Shown in pieces: positions 11,538 through 24,526 of a stretch of 64,000 nucleotides of DNA; the first letter of the stretch is position 1; each line of letters begins with the position of its first letter. The stretch is taken from contig CM044860.1 of the NCBI GenBank assembly GCA_024500155.1, forward strand, positions 7,178,501 to 7,242,500, in the 5' to 3' direction. The position numbers were made by a program, and so were the translations under genes. Source of the stretch: Chenopodium formosanum. Lineage: Eukaryota > Streptophyta > Magnoliopsida > Caryophyllales > Amaranthaceae. The notes below the pieces were generated by a model that worked only from the letters and a program-made list of their open reading frames with translations, searched no databases and was not told the DNA's origin.

Positions 11538-12988
11538 AATAGAATAGGTCCCACAATTTTGTAAAATTTTATTTGAGCTTGCTGTACAGTAATGTCTACT
11601 TTGATGTTTTGGCAGTGTGAGTCTATTATTATTTTATGCTCTGCATATTTTTGATTGGTATTAATAATGTTCCACTTTAAGCTGATCGGATAATACCATT
11701 ATAAGCAACTTCTCAGTGAAATCTTCTAATTAAAGCCAATTGAGAATTTGCTGCTGCAGTATGTCTATTCCATGGTTAGCTTTGCAATGGAATTTTTATT
11801 GAATGCCTTAATTAAAACCATTGATCAGTGATAGTGATCAGTGTCGGTTTTGTTTCGATGTTTCCAAACTTAACTTTTGTATCCTGTTGGGCGATGGTAT
11901 GCATTGATGTAAGCTGTATTATTAGTAGCTATTCAGTTTATGGCTACTTATAACTGAAAGACTGAATGAATTCTAAGTCACAAAAGGGCCGAAGACGGAT
12001 TTCCCAGTATAGCTTGTGAAGTGAGGAGTCTGAGGACTTTGAAGAGAGTAAGGTATGACCTTCATGGGGATACATGGTATGTTTAGTTTAGAGGATCAAT
12101 ACCATACCATGTATCCAATATCTATTATGGATTCCCTAAAAAAAATTCAATTTTGGACTTGGTGGTCTTTGCTTTGAGAATTAGGCTCTGTTTGGCTCTT
12201 TTAATTTGTTTGAAATTATTTTATGAGAACTCGTTTTATTTATACCGGAGTATAAACTTATTTTTTCTGAAATATGATAAACCGACCCTTATTAGTTATG
12301 TTGCCAAAAAGATTAGTATGTATCTTAATTATAAGTCATAACTCAAAATTTGATGGAGTTTGGACTAAAGAACATGATGTATACAGTACTTGTATTTGTG
12401 TGAACACATAATAAATTAAATGTTGGCAAGGGTGCAAGGGTGATGTTCTTTTCAAATGAAGTGCACTTTTGATGTCCACTTACCAAAGAGAAAGATCGGT
12501 AGGCTTGGCTTGCATAATAGGATCAGTTGGAGCCTTGGAGGAAGTGTTTACAGGCCTACTATTTAGTGGCTCAGACTTCTACTAAGCTGATGATGTCCTG
12601 AAGTATGGCACAGGTTAGATGACATACTTTTCAGCAAAACCATACAGCAATATACGGCTAAAAGCCGGTTTCTGAATTGAGAAGCAGCTCAGCACAAATG
12701 CCGCGTAAACAAAAGGTTTAGATGGAAATTTGAAACTTGGGAAAGAATGATATCATTAGTAGCATTTAGCTTGAAATGAAGTCACCCCAAGCATTTGTTA
12801 ATTTAGATCCTTGTAGAGAAACTATATTCCAAATCGTCGATGTACATATCTCATAATCACTTAGGGATCTAACTTCACTATTCAACAAAAAACAAAATTC
12901 ATATGCATGCAGGAGACGTTCTAAATATCAAGACCTGCCAGGAATATCTTTGGTCATGAAGGAAGAAAAAAGAGGGAATATCCACCCT
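11538..12988. other. Convergent intergenic region SEC23 / U5 GTPase
   Basis: Holds the 3' ends of two convergent genes. The only structure I see is a 14-bp perfect inverted repeat, 12068-12081 with 12103-12116 (GGATACATGGTATG and complement), separated by 21 bases. No further open frame is supported. Confidence 0.5.
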
Positions 12989-15900
12989 TCACATCATCTG
13001 CAGATGAAGATCTGCAGCCTGTTGAGCCAGCTCCACAACCATAGCATCATCAAAGAACTTCTGGATGCTAACATCCTCACTCATACCCTGCAGGAATAAT
13101 CATCAATAAGCACAACAAAACAGGTTTGTCTAGTTTCCTTAAAATTAATGTCATAATGTTGTGAAGATCACTTGTTAAGTATCTCACCACAGATAAAAGA
13201 AAAGAATCGTACCTTTCTACGCCTTGTTTTCACCATGAACTCTCTTGCAAGGTGCTGTATTGGAGCAGGTTCAAGAGGCCGTAGGACAATGCTCTTGTCT
13301 AGGGGATCTCCAGGGACAATAGCCCAATGATCAAACACAGAAGAGCAGAAGGCCTGACCTTGGGTATGATACCTTAAATCTGTCTCAAATCCAAATGACT
13401 CTATCACAGGCAAAAACGCCTATAAAGAAAAAGATGACCACAGCGTCAAAACTCAACAATACTAGGTGAATCAACACGAGTGTACAAAAAAGCAAGGTAC
13501 TTTTTGTGATGTATCAGTTGCTGAATCAAACACCAAAATGAACAATATACAATGGAAAGCATATGCTTATGAGCTTATCACACTTGGCAAGATAAAATTA
13601 AATTGCATCAAGAAAAATAAAACAAACCTTAACAATATACGCTGGGGTTCCTGGTTGTGGAACATCAGCAGTCACATGGCCACGCCTACGAGATAAAACC
13701 GTGTAGATCGCAGAAACACAATCTATTGGTGTTTGTATCTGAAAAAGGCACATAAATAAGATCATGGAACAAAATCAGTCAACTTTATAGTACTAAACAG
13801 GAAAAAGTAGTCACCTCCACATAATACACTGGCTCCATAAGACGAGGGGTTGCCATAAGGAAAGCTGAATAAGCCACACGACGGGCTGTGGGGATTAATT
13901 GTCCAGTACCCCGATGTAGTGGCTCAGGAGCAATCCTAGCATCAACTATCTTGAATTTCACGTTTCTGATTGGTTCATCGCAGAGGGGACCTTCTCGAGC
14001 ACCCCACTGAAAGCTGAATACAAAAGAATGCAAAAATTCAAAAGAAAAGTAGAAGATAGAAAACTGGGGAGGGAGTAGGGGAGGAGGAGAGAATGTAAGA
14101 GAAATTGCTTACCCTTGAACAATAGAATCCTTCACAGCACTCAGCAAGTTCTTGTCAACTTCACTAGGAAGCGTGTCATCTAATAATATGTTAGGCCCCT
14201 ACAAGTAAGATGGCTTTTAGACTAATCACGAAATAACAAAATAAAGCAAAGAATTCTGACATTTAGCATATCTGAGAATGAGTTTACCTGCTTATCTGGA
14301 CCAAAAGCCCATATAGAACGGGCAGCCAGCAAATCCCATTCATATTTACTTTGGAAAAAGTCACCCAGTCTCTTTCGGGGCCAGTCTATGCTCACGATAC
14401 CATTCTCGATATCCTCAGCCAGACCCCTCTCTAATGGCTCAGCAATCTGAAGAGGCAGGGAACAGCAGTAAGCCAGAGTTGTGCACAAAAAGGACCAAAT
14501 CTTTCAACAACAAAACAAGAATGCAAATCTTACCATAGTGATCTTGTTCTTCTTATTGGGTGTTTCAGCGAAACACTTCATTGATGAAGACTCTACCACT
14601 GTTTCACAGAATGAGACAACTGGATCCGCTACCTAACACCAATTGAAAATAGATCAATTCAGTTGTCAAAAGCAAGATATTGATCAGTCAACACTGTACA
14701 CAAGAAATTGATTTGGATTCTCCAAAAGCTCAAACGAAATATAAAACACTATCATCAGGAAACCAACACCCCCCCCCCCCCCCCCCCAAACACAAAAAAA
14801 AGAGCAACAAGATTAATTGACATTATAAAAAACAAACAGGCAGCTGAACAACAGACCTTGACTTCTACTTCAGAATAAAGCTCTCTCAGGTCCTTCATGA
14901 TAGAATCAAGGTATAACTCCCCAGTGCCCAGAATTGTATGCTCCCCCGATTCCTCAACTTTAGTAATGGCTAGAGGGTAGCTCTTGCTGATTTTTCTTAG
15001 ACCCTCAACCATTTTTGGTAGTTCACTAGGATTAAGAGGCTCTGTAGCAGTTTTCACCACTGAAAGTGTATTGAACTGTAGAGGGCGGAATATGTATACA
15101 TCTTCATCATAATCAACATTACAAAGTGTTGCAGTCTTCATGATAGAGGCATCTACACCTTCAATGAGAACCCATGAACCTGGTGGAGCCTTGCTTACAG
15201 GGATCCTATAACGAGCCTGGTAAACCCACAACTTTGTTACTTCTTTCACTGTCATATCTTCCTCATCCTCAGGTGAGTACCCTTCTCCTAGCACACGAAC
15301 AGTCTGGCCTGTTTGGATCGTGCCACTGTACACTCTACCAAAGGCATCAAAAACACTGCAATCTGGTTTAGGATAGAGTTTGGTAATATTAACCATAAGT
15401 GGCCCTGATGGATCACAATTTTCCATGGACTTGTAAACCATAGAGTCTTTTGGACCAGTATATATGTGATCGACCTTTCTAGAAGAAGCTTCTTTTCCAC
15501 AAGGAACGTGCTGAACTAGCATATCAGTGAAACCTGTTGCTGTACCAAAAACTGAGCTACAGGCAAGTCTTAACAATGGTCGAACATTCAACTTGTAGGC
15601 TGCATTCGGAAGTGTAACCCCAAGTTCTGCTAAAGTTGCCTCTACACTCTTTCTATGCTCCCCGATGACTTGACTATATATTTTATACAGTGGCTCTAAG
15701 ATAAACTGAACAAAAGATCTTTCCCCTCCAGTTGCAGGAGGTTTTCTCTTAAAACTTCTGCTGTCTGGATGGTAGTACATGTCTCCCCACAGACGAGCAG
15801 CAAACTTACTTGCATCGAATGGTACCCCATGTAGTTTCACATATAGCTTTGCAAATGATTGCAGAGTGAATGACCATCCTGCTGTTGCGCTGGCAAAACA

Positions 15901-17972
15901 AACGTTCCCTGCTGCTGGATCTATAAGCTGGACATCTCCAGCAGTGGAAGAGGCCGCCGTGATGAGGTTGTTGATGATTTCTAAAGTATGCCTTAGTTTA
16001 TGGTAGGCATCTTTCGGAGGCAATTTAAGCTCTGTTATCAACCTGTCAACCTTCAAGAAAACAAATACAATATAATGTAAAAGTTTATAACTATGAACAG
16101 GCTAAAGTAAACTGGGCAGATAAATGAATACACACCTTATTAATAACAACTACTATCGGGATACGCTCCTGAGTTGCATGCCGAATAGCCCTCTCGGTAT
16201 TGACCTTAGAATATCAAAGAATGAATAATCATAATAATATCACATAGTACAGGGAACACAAGCAAGAATATAGAATAGAGTCGAGCCCTTTTATAACATG
16301 ATATACTCCACATTAGAAACCAAAAGGCTAAATGCATATACAGGGAGCTGTAAGGTTGCAACTAATAGCCAGCTACTGTAAGAAAGTACATAGTAATAAC
16401 TCAAACAATTACTTGGTTAACTAACAACAGTTTAGAATTCAAAGTTGTGCCTGACACATTATGACATTTGCCCAAAATTAGCCAAGGTATTATTAAATTG
16501 TGGAAGTCTAACATTCAAGTGCTTGTTGTTTAAGATGGAATGTCATACCAATGCCCATATAAATTTCCATAATATACAGCAACATCTATCTAAAATGAAA
16601 TCAATTACATACATTGTAATGATAAAAAAAGTTGGTAAGAAAGGGCACTCACCATGACACCTTCAGCTGCATCAACAACCAAAACAGCCCCATCAGCGAG
16701 CCTTAGAGCAGCACTCATCTCATCTGAGAAATTTACATGGCCCGGGGCATCCATAATATTAATCAAAAATGATTTCGAGTTACTATCCTCAAGAACAAGC
16801 GACATTGGCACAGACTTGATAGAAATTCTCCTCTCTTGCTCATCAACCCTCGTATCGGTATACCTACAGAATTCGTAAGTATCAACATATGGCCAAAATT
16901 GGCTTACATAGAGTAAACTAACAGCTTTCCATATCATAAACTACCTAGCAAGACATTTCTGTTAAGATAAGCACTATCTTTAACCTAAATCAATCTAACA
17001 TTACCCTCAATCAACAACCAAACCATCCTAAACCAAACCATCCACATAGAGTAGTAACTAATATAATCATCATCATTTCATCCTTATTCGAAAACTAATC
17101 TTAAATTGAGGATCAAGTCTCTATCAGCATAAATGTAGTGTTACAAACTTTACAACAAACGAGTCATTGTTTTCGGAAATTCGTGCATATTTTAGGCTAT
17201 TAGCTACTTTGACACCATTCTTCCTATGTTTCCATCTTTCCACACCTAAAAATTGCCCAACCAAACAATTTGCAATCACCAGTAGCAATTTCCAACCTCA
17301 ATCAACACTAGACCAAATCAATTATCCAAATAACTTATCAAAAACCCAGAAATCACAAAATACACTTAAAATCATGAAATGCAATCAACAAAATAATCAG
17401 TAAAATTCAAGAAACTACCTCATATGCCTCTCATTCTTGGTATCAAAAGTAGAAATATGATGAGTCTGCTCAACAAGCATATCCATAAACAGCGTCTTCC
17501 CATGATGTAAATGCCCAACAAGCGCAACATTCCTCACCAAATTAGGGTTCGACATAAGACCAAGCATAAACTGAGTCGAAACATAAGTAGACGAATCCTT
17601 AACACCAAGCTCAAACTTCAGCGCTTTAACAGGCCTAATAATCGGCTGTTCAAGAGGAAGTTCATCTTCATCTTCAACTAGGGTTTCAACATCTTCGCCA
17701 TAAACTTCCTCAGCAGTAGGGTAGTATTTCTTGTCTTCGGCAAGAACAACCTGATTATCGGCCATTTCAGTGTCTTCGTCGTCTTCGACGCCGTGTGAAG
17801 CTGTCATCCAGCCGTTGGTGGGGCCGGCGGAGTAGGAAGGAGCTTCGTCGTCGGAAGGGCGTTTGTCGACGTCATCGTCGGAGGGAATGTCGGCGTCGGA
17901 ATCGTTGTCTTGGTCGGAGTCGATTTCGGGGCCGATGTAGTTGCCGAACTCGTCGTATAAGCTGTCGTCCAT
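12989..17972 (-). CDS. CLO: U5 snRNP GTPase Snu114/EFTUD2-like (CLO)
   Basis: A 995-residue EF-2-like GTPase of the U5 snRNP, which drives spliceosome activation with the Brr2 helicase and Prp8. In Arabidopsis it is CLOTHO/GFA1 (987 residues). Exons in transcript order: 17972-17419, 16863-16653, 16204-16136, 16050-14857, 14632-14534, 14446-14288, 14198-14113, 14013-13815, 13738-13628, 13419-13213, 13087-12989. The acidic N-terminus (MDDSLYDEFGNYIGPEIDSD) is the family hallmark and separates it from translational EF-2. G1 is GHLHHGKT at 153-160, G3 DAPGH at 223-227 and G4 NKVD at 277-280. The EF-2-like domains IV and V follow, and the protein ends DLHLQMM. The start is the only methionine before the conserved acidic block. 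Frame closes exactly over all introns. It is a single-copy essential type gene with nothing truncated. Confidence 0.96.
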
Positions 17973-19450
17973 GGCGGAAGGAGGAGAGAGAAAGTGATGG
18001 AGTTTTTTGTTGGGGTGGTGAAATTGTGAGAGGAGTGAAGTGAGGAGGGGTTATTTGGGGTTTTAGATGAAGGCGGTGCAAATGTTTGTTTTGGGCGGAG
18101 TTGAGATATTTTTATTCTCGCAAATTCTTGTATTAGACGGTCTTTTAACCACATCTTACGGAATAATCTCGGTTTATTCCGTAGTTCGATAAACATTTCT
18201 CGCATATTAGAAGTATTATTGTCATTTCCTCCATTTACTTGTGGGTGTTGTCGTAATTTCAATGCTTCTAGCTAGAAGTATGGTGTTGTCTCTTCTCCAC
18301 TCTCCCATTGTTCAATTGTTGAAGTTGTTCCGGTGATAAAAGCTTTCTAAAGCTTAATCTACCTCCATTCTCTCCCGACAAACACCTATCTTATTGGGAT
18401 TAATCATTCCCTCTATTTCCATAATTCTATTTCCTTTATTTCTACAAGATAAGAGACACACGCAATACGTGCGTGAACAATATAAAATCTATCATGCTCG
18501 ATTTTTTTTTCCTGAAATGTTATCCTCCTTATTCTAATAAAATAAAAAAAATATAGTTAAAAATTGTTGATAAAAAAACAAAAAAATTAGGTAGAATATG
18601 TTGTAAATAAATTATGTTGATGAAGTCATAGAGGCCAAATAATAGGAGATGACTTCTTTTTCTAAAAAAAGAATGCTATTTATTTAAAAAAAAATAAATT
18701 TTCTTTAAAAGGATGGTTGTTATTTTTTAATAAAAAAAAAAGAAATGGGAGGGGTAATTTGGGGATAATGAAATTTATCACTCGAAAGGCCCTTTCACTT
18801 TATATATAGGATAATTTTTTTAGGGTTTTCTTTGAATTCAACGACGAAGCCACTGGAATAATTAAATGTTAGTGGTGAATGGTGGTGTTGGGGTTGTTCT
18901 TCTCCTCTCCCCTACTTGTCTACACTTAAGAGGTTTTCATGGCGAATTATATGAGAGGCCTTCATGGTTAGTCGCGCTAGAAGATGGAGAGATGAAGGTG
19001 GTGGCGATGACAAGTTATGGAGAGGAAAAGGGAAGTTTAAGTGCCTATTTTTTTAAAAAAAAAATCAAAAAAAAAAACAAAAAAAAAATAAAAAAAAAAA
19101 ACAAAAAATGAAAAATGAAAAAAATTTATTAATCAAATTTATTAAATGGAGCACCTTCATAGTGTTAATTCAATGAAGGTACAATTTTTTCCATTTAACT
19201 CATATTATTAAAAATTTTACAAAAATTAAAAATATTGTAAATTTGATCCAAACCAACGTGGTTTAAATTTTGGATAAATTTTATTAGTCTAGTATGGGTC
19301 CAAACCTTGCACACGGGCACACGACACACGGCACAACCGATCTAATCTCCGGGTAGTAATTTTTTGGACTTCAATCCAGTCGGTCATGGGCGGTGAACAG
19401 CCCTATACGGTACACGCTATTTTTTCCTCATTTGGCAAAATAAAACAAAC
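17973..19450. other. Upstream region of the U5 GTPase; AT-rich repeat-like DNA
   Basis: The first 150 bases are the likely promoter and leader of the minus-strand gene. From about 18440 the sequence is AT-rich with long A runs (19047-19110), interrupted by a GC-richer patch near 18860-19010 whose frame is not recognisable. It may be old transposon debris, but I found no terminal repeats. Confidence 0.35.
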
Positions 19451-20267
19451 TAAAGAAAACAGAGAATTCCAGAAAATAATAAAAAAAAAAAACTCGAAAC
19501 TCGTTTTTGCTTGAGCTAAATGATTGAATTGTTGAGCACTTCTAGCAACCTTGATTGAGGTGATTCAGTTCTATTCACGTAACCCTAATCCTTGATATTG
19601 CATCTTCTAACCCCCAAGATACATTAATTACGCGATTGAGGTTGGTACATTCAAATCCGGATCAGTTTGTTGCATTATTCTTGCAATTCATTGTTTCAAT
19701 TGTATTACAAATTCAATAAATAAATTTTTTCCCATCTATTTATGTATTATGATGTAATCTGCATATTTAATCTATAGATTGGGCTTTTATTTGATTTATC
19801 TGCAATTACTCTGTTCAATTGATGCTCGCCCAGTTCAGTGGAAATCTTGTTGGGTTGTTTTGCTGCTTTGTGAGCTGTAATCAGTTTGATCGAATTTTTT
19901 TCCTTAATTAGCCAATTTGCGGTGAGATCTTTATTGGGTTTCCTTGTTAGATGTCTTAGCAATTGAGGGAATTATTCTGTTTCGTTTTTCTTGGTAATTA
20001 TACCCATGTCGTGTGTGGAGAATTCGGCATGGGTACTTGAGGTGAATTGAATAGTCCGAGTAACATAGTTTGTAGGCTTGTAGCTGCTGTACTATGTCCC
20101 CTTTGATTCATGTAGAAAGACCATTTTGAGTGTGTTTTGTCTTCATTTTATTCTTGGTTGATATACAAAAAGAAGGGATTTGTAACTGATAACTTACTGC
20201 AAATTTGTATGCAAAGTAAGCAGGTAATTGGGAAAGAGCTGCTTAAGATTGATAGCGCTAAAAGGAA

Positions 20268-22815
20268 ATGGCTTGTAATCCTCGAGGCTGTGCTCCCTTG
20301 TTCTTGTGGCTTGTTCTTTCTTTGCACATCTTGTATTTTACGACAGCTGTTGATGCCAAATCTGGTCATCGTATTACCGTAAGGCACTTCACATTTCTCG
20401 TTCAATTCAAATAGATTATGCCTCTTTAAATGACGTCCATTGATTGCTGTTTTCTGTATTTTGAGGCAATAAGAGTGAGTGAGTGACTTTTAATTTGGCA
20501 GTTGGAACTCTTGGAAGGTGTATCTTTTTATTCTTGTTTGCATCGCTTGTTTCTCATTCACCTTTTGTAAACAACAGGATGCTGAAATAAGAATGAAGAA
20601 AGACGAGTGTTATGCTGACATTGAAAGGTTCTTGCTTGTATACATCTTCTTTTGGATTACCTAACATAACCCATTAAGTACTTTGGATTAGCATCAATTT
20701 GCCACTTTTCTGGGGGATACATACTTTATCGGTTTTGATTTACTTATTGATGGAAAATGACCCCTTTCATGAAACTGTTTTTAGTGGCCTGTGGGGCTTG
20801 GATTGCAAAACTTCGATCATTGCTAAGGAGAACTGTGCATTGCGATGTCTTTCACCACGGTGTTATGAGCTTGTTTATGAGAGTGATCCGGTAAGGGTAT
20901 TTCCATTCACTTCTGGTCCAATTACTCATTGGTCTGGACTTTCAAAGTTCAAGTAGTTATGGGTTATAGTTATTTGCAGCTGGAAGAAGGAGAGAAGGAC
21001 CTTATCAGGAGTCAAGAGTACAAGTACTGTATGTACAGGTAATTGACCTCACAACAATTGCTTGTACTCTTCTGATACTCAGCATTGCCTGTTCTGAAAA
21101 CTATTATTGGTACAAGTTTCCTTTGCCTCTTCTGATTTTTTGATGATTGCCTGTCTGAGTTATGTATGATTATGAAGGGCTTTGCATATCTATTTATTGT
21201 TTAGACTCTTAACAAGTACAAAGTTGTGAAACCAAATGCGGGGTGTATATGCTTCCTGAATCCTACTGATCATGAGGCTCTGCTTGCGAACACCTGTTGC
21301 ATCTGCTTCATTGATTGCACTTCTAATTTCTTCTTTAGCTATTCTACTCTTCATATATGATATAAACTGCATAGCACCTAGACTGTAAGTATATGGTAGA
21401 ATTTTACTGTAGTCCCCTTGAGTTTGAATTTCTAAGTTTGATGATTATAGTGGAACACTTCCATGCTAATGGTATGGATTATACCTTGTGCTGGTTATAA
21501 TTTGAATCAAATACTTTTACTATAGTCCTCTTGAGCTTGAAAATTGTAGTCTGATGCTTCTATTGGACGAGGCCCACTTGCTCAGCTGATATTTTTGAAG
21601 TTTTATAATTTTCTTTACACACATTTTGTTTCAAAATGTACCTTTAGCTAAAAGTAAAATTCTATCCAAAGTTAAAAACTTGAATGCAACAATTTTTGGT
21701 GTTGATGAATGCAGAGTTGGAAATCATTCAGAAACTAGCCAAAGAACTATCTTCATTCTTACTTCAGAGTTCAGAGTACAAATTGCACTATTCAAGTGTC
21801 TATTTTAAGTGACAATTTTCAAGAGAAAATTTAAAAAAAAAAAATTGACATGACAAATAGTGATAATTGCATTTTTTTTAAGCACAACAGTGATGTTCAG
21901 TTGGTCCAGCCCATGATATAGGAGTCTTCTAGGAAATCTAGGAATCTAAACTTTGGCTAGTCCTTCTGTATGTACCTCAATGTCAAAAAATAGACAAATA
22001 TATTGAGACTTATACTTGTTTTAAGGGTACTAAACTACTAATATGCATGTATAGAGACGTGTAGCCTAGCATAGTCTATTGACCATTCACACTGGCACAC
22101 AAACAGGTGTGTGTTTGTAATTTCTACCACCATGCAGGAAGTAGTTATAATAAGATGGTTATAGGCTTATAGAGCACTTGCAGAAATCCTGAGCTGGTTC
22201 ATGGTATCAAAGGCTTCTGCCTTGCAGGATTTTCTTTGATATGTCTCATTAATTGTGTGTAGAATAAGTTCTGTCATCTGACATATTGGCGGCATAGCCG
22301 GCATTATCATAGCTACTTATAGCAAGCTGGAAATGAAGTTCTATTCATCGATGACTCAAACTGCACATGATTGCTACCGAAATGCTGAATTAATGTAGTT
22401 GCTGTGATACATTCACTAACCTAGTGTTTACACATTCTAGGTCATAAGGTATAATTTTTATCTGTTAGTGGGTCAATGAAGTGTGTAAATGGCAATTCTG
22501 TTGTAAGAAAAGCAATCAATTCAACCACTACACGCATCACCATATTGTATATTTGGGTGGATAAGTGTTGCTTAGGTATTACTAGACTAGGGTAGATAAT
22601 TCATGCAGTCGTATGTATAATTGAATTCACCTTTTTGCATCACATTTCATGGGTTCTATGGTCATGGTTCGCATTTGGGCTCTGATATTACCTCCTTTTT
22701 GCATGCTTCCTTTTTTGGGTTATACAACACTGAGCATATCCTTATATGATTTTTTCTTGCACACAGGATATCAACTGGAGAAAGCATTGATGGCATCAAG
22801 GGTTCTTTGGGCTAG
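20268..22815 (+). CDS. Small secreted Cys-rich protein, function unknown
   Basis: Five exons (20268-20378, 20578-20627, 20785-20890, 20980-21038, 22767-22815) join in frame to give 124 residues. The N-terminus MACNPRGCAPLFLWLVLSLH continues into a hydrophobic stretch ending about residue 30, a clear signal peptide. The mature part is acidic and carries six cysteines in the contexts DECYAD, GLDCKT, ENCALRC, SPRCYEL and KYCMYR, suggesting disulphides. It ends ISTGESIDGIKGSLG. Intron 4 is 1.7 kb, long for so small a gene. The 5' leader probably includes a further untranslated exon near 19480-19700. I recognise the pattern as a conserved plant family without an assigned role and do not offer a function. 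Splicing is read by eye; the last small exon is the least certain. Confidence 0.75.
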
Positions 22816-23512
22816 TCTTCCTACAACTGTAAACTTGTATGGCATGTCAATGTTCTCGGACACAAGTATAACCCGGGAAAAGGAATTCTGCTCGTTCTTC
22901 TATTGCCTTTGCTAAAGCAGTTTCATATCAGCTGATGTAGATGTGATGTGACTCTAATTCTTTATCAATTATCGATCTGAGGCTCTGAGCTGTATTTTTT
23001 CTGGTGACTTGTGCATTTTCAACTCTCATGCATAACCTTGGGAGAGTCAGAAATGTAAATGGGATCTTATTCGATCAAATCTCTGTAAACACTTGAACAT
23101 ACCCCATGAATAAATACTGTGATTTGATCTTGAATTGCTGTAACCAGCTTCTTTCAAGTAAGCTCGTCATCTATTTATTTTTCGCTTTGGAATTTTTGTG
23201 AAAAGTCATTTAAACAAGATGTTAGATAGCAAAATTTCCATTATATCCACTACCAACCTGGAAAGCCCGGGTAAGACCATTAGACCAAGCAGAACAGAAT
23301 AATAGCATATAGATAGAGTAACCACAGGATGGTTAGCTCACGGCAGCAGCCTATGTTATCAACTGAGTAGCATCTTCATCCCTGAGAGTTTGGGAGTATT
23401 GGGACCATATATAATTAAGCTTTTTCTGAAAGGCATGAGCTCAAATTTGTATGAGCTCACTTGCAACTACTCTTGGCACATGAAATGAAACTGATTCTAC
23501 TTATCTGCCTCA

Positions 23513-23543
<31 letters not shown>

Positions 23544-24526
23544 TTGATTGCATTCAACTTTTAATTTCTTCTGAATACCCGAAAGTGATAATCTCTATCT
23601 TTCGCAAAATTGATGCAAACATTTCCCTTGCTTGCAGCTGCCATAGCTTGCTTTGGCTAAGCTTGGACAATTGTTGGACATCTTATGTGTCAAATTTTGA
23701 AAATCTTTTGATAAATCAAAGGCACATCTGTTTTTAAGCTAGAATCCTTAGGGAATTGATTTTCGCACTCCAAAAATTGATTTCTATTCTCTCTCAATAA
23801 TTTTGTACTATGCTTAATGTTCTCAAAACTATCAGGAGGTGTGCTAAAATTGACTTTGGAGTGACAACTTCCAAAATTATTTTTCAGTGAGCTATTGAGC
23901 ACTACATCCAAACAACTCCCACACATTTTATTTTCATCACCCAAAACTTACACATCATAATTAGCGTTTAGCATTAAAAGTGATGGTAATTTAATCCAAA
24001 TTCTCTACATAATCTACCCTTAATAGTTTATGAACATATCATAAGTTCATAACCCTATCATTTTAAGTCTAAACTATATTAGCCTTGCCTGATAAGACTA
24101 GGCCATTAGCAGGCAACATTAGCTATTTACATAATCATTTTCCTGTAAAGATACAAACTATATTATCGTCTTTACTAATTTCTGATAGTAATTTTACATC
24201 ATCAGATTCAGACTGCATGCAATGCAGCTTAATTTTCCCTTTTATGTGCATGAATGAGATCATCATTCATTGTCATACACAGATATCGTACTTCATGTAA
24301 CAATGGAGATCAAGAGAAGATATCATGCGCGCAATTATGCTAAGAAACTGTTAACTGGACCTTACGTATATATAACCCGTTAATTAAGCAAAGTAGTACT
24401 TAATCAACACGATTACTAAATACTACAGTAATTACTTGATCATGTTAACAAAGCAGCAACATATTAAATTGGTTAGATACGAGTAAACTACAGTTAAACT
24501 GTTGTTCTTAATCACTAATTAATAAG
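22816..24526. other. Intergenic region
   Basis: Includes the 3' end of the upstream gene, a T tract at about 23512-23534 and AT-rich DNA. An 84-codon open frame on the minus strand (23690-23944) has no recognisable similarity and no gene context. I see no defined element. Confidence 0.4.

Noticed and set aside
23690..23944. 84-codon minus-strand open frame
   Set aside because: No similarity recognised, no promoter or splice support, in repeat-like DNA.
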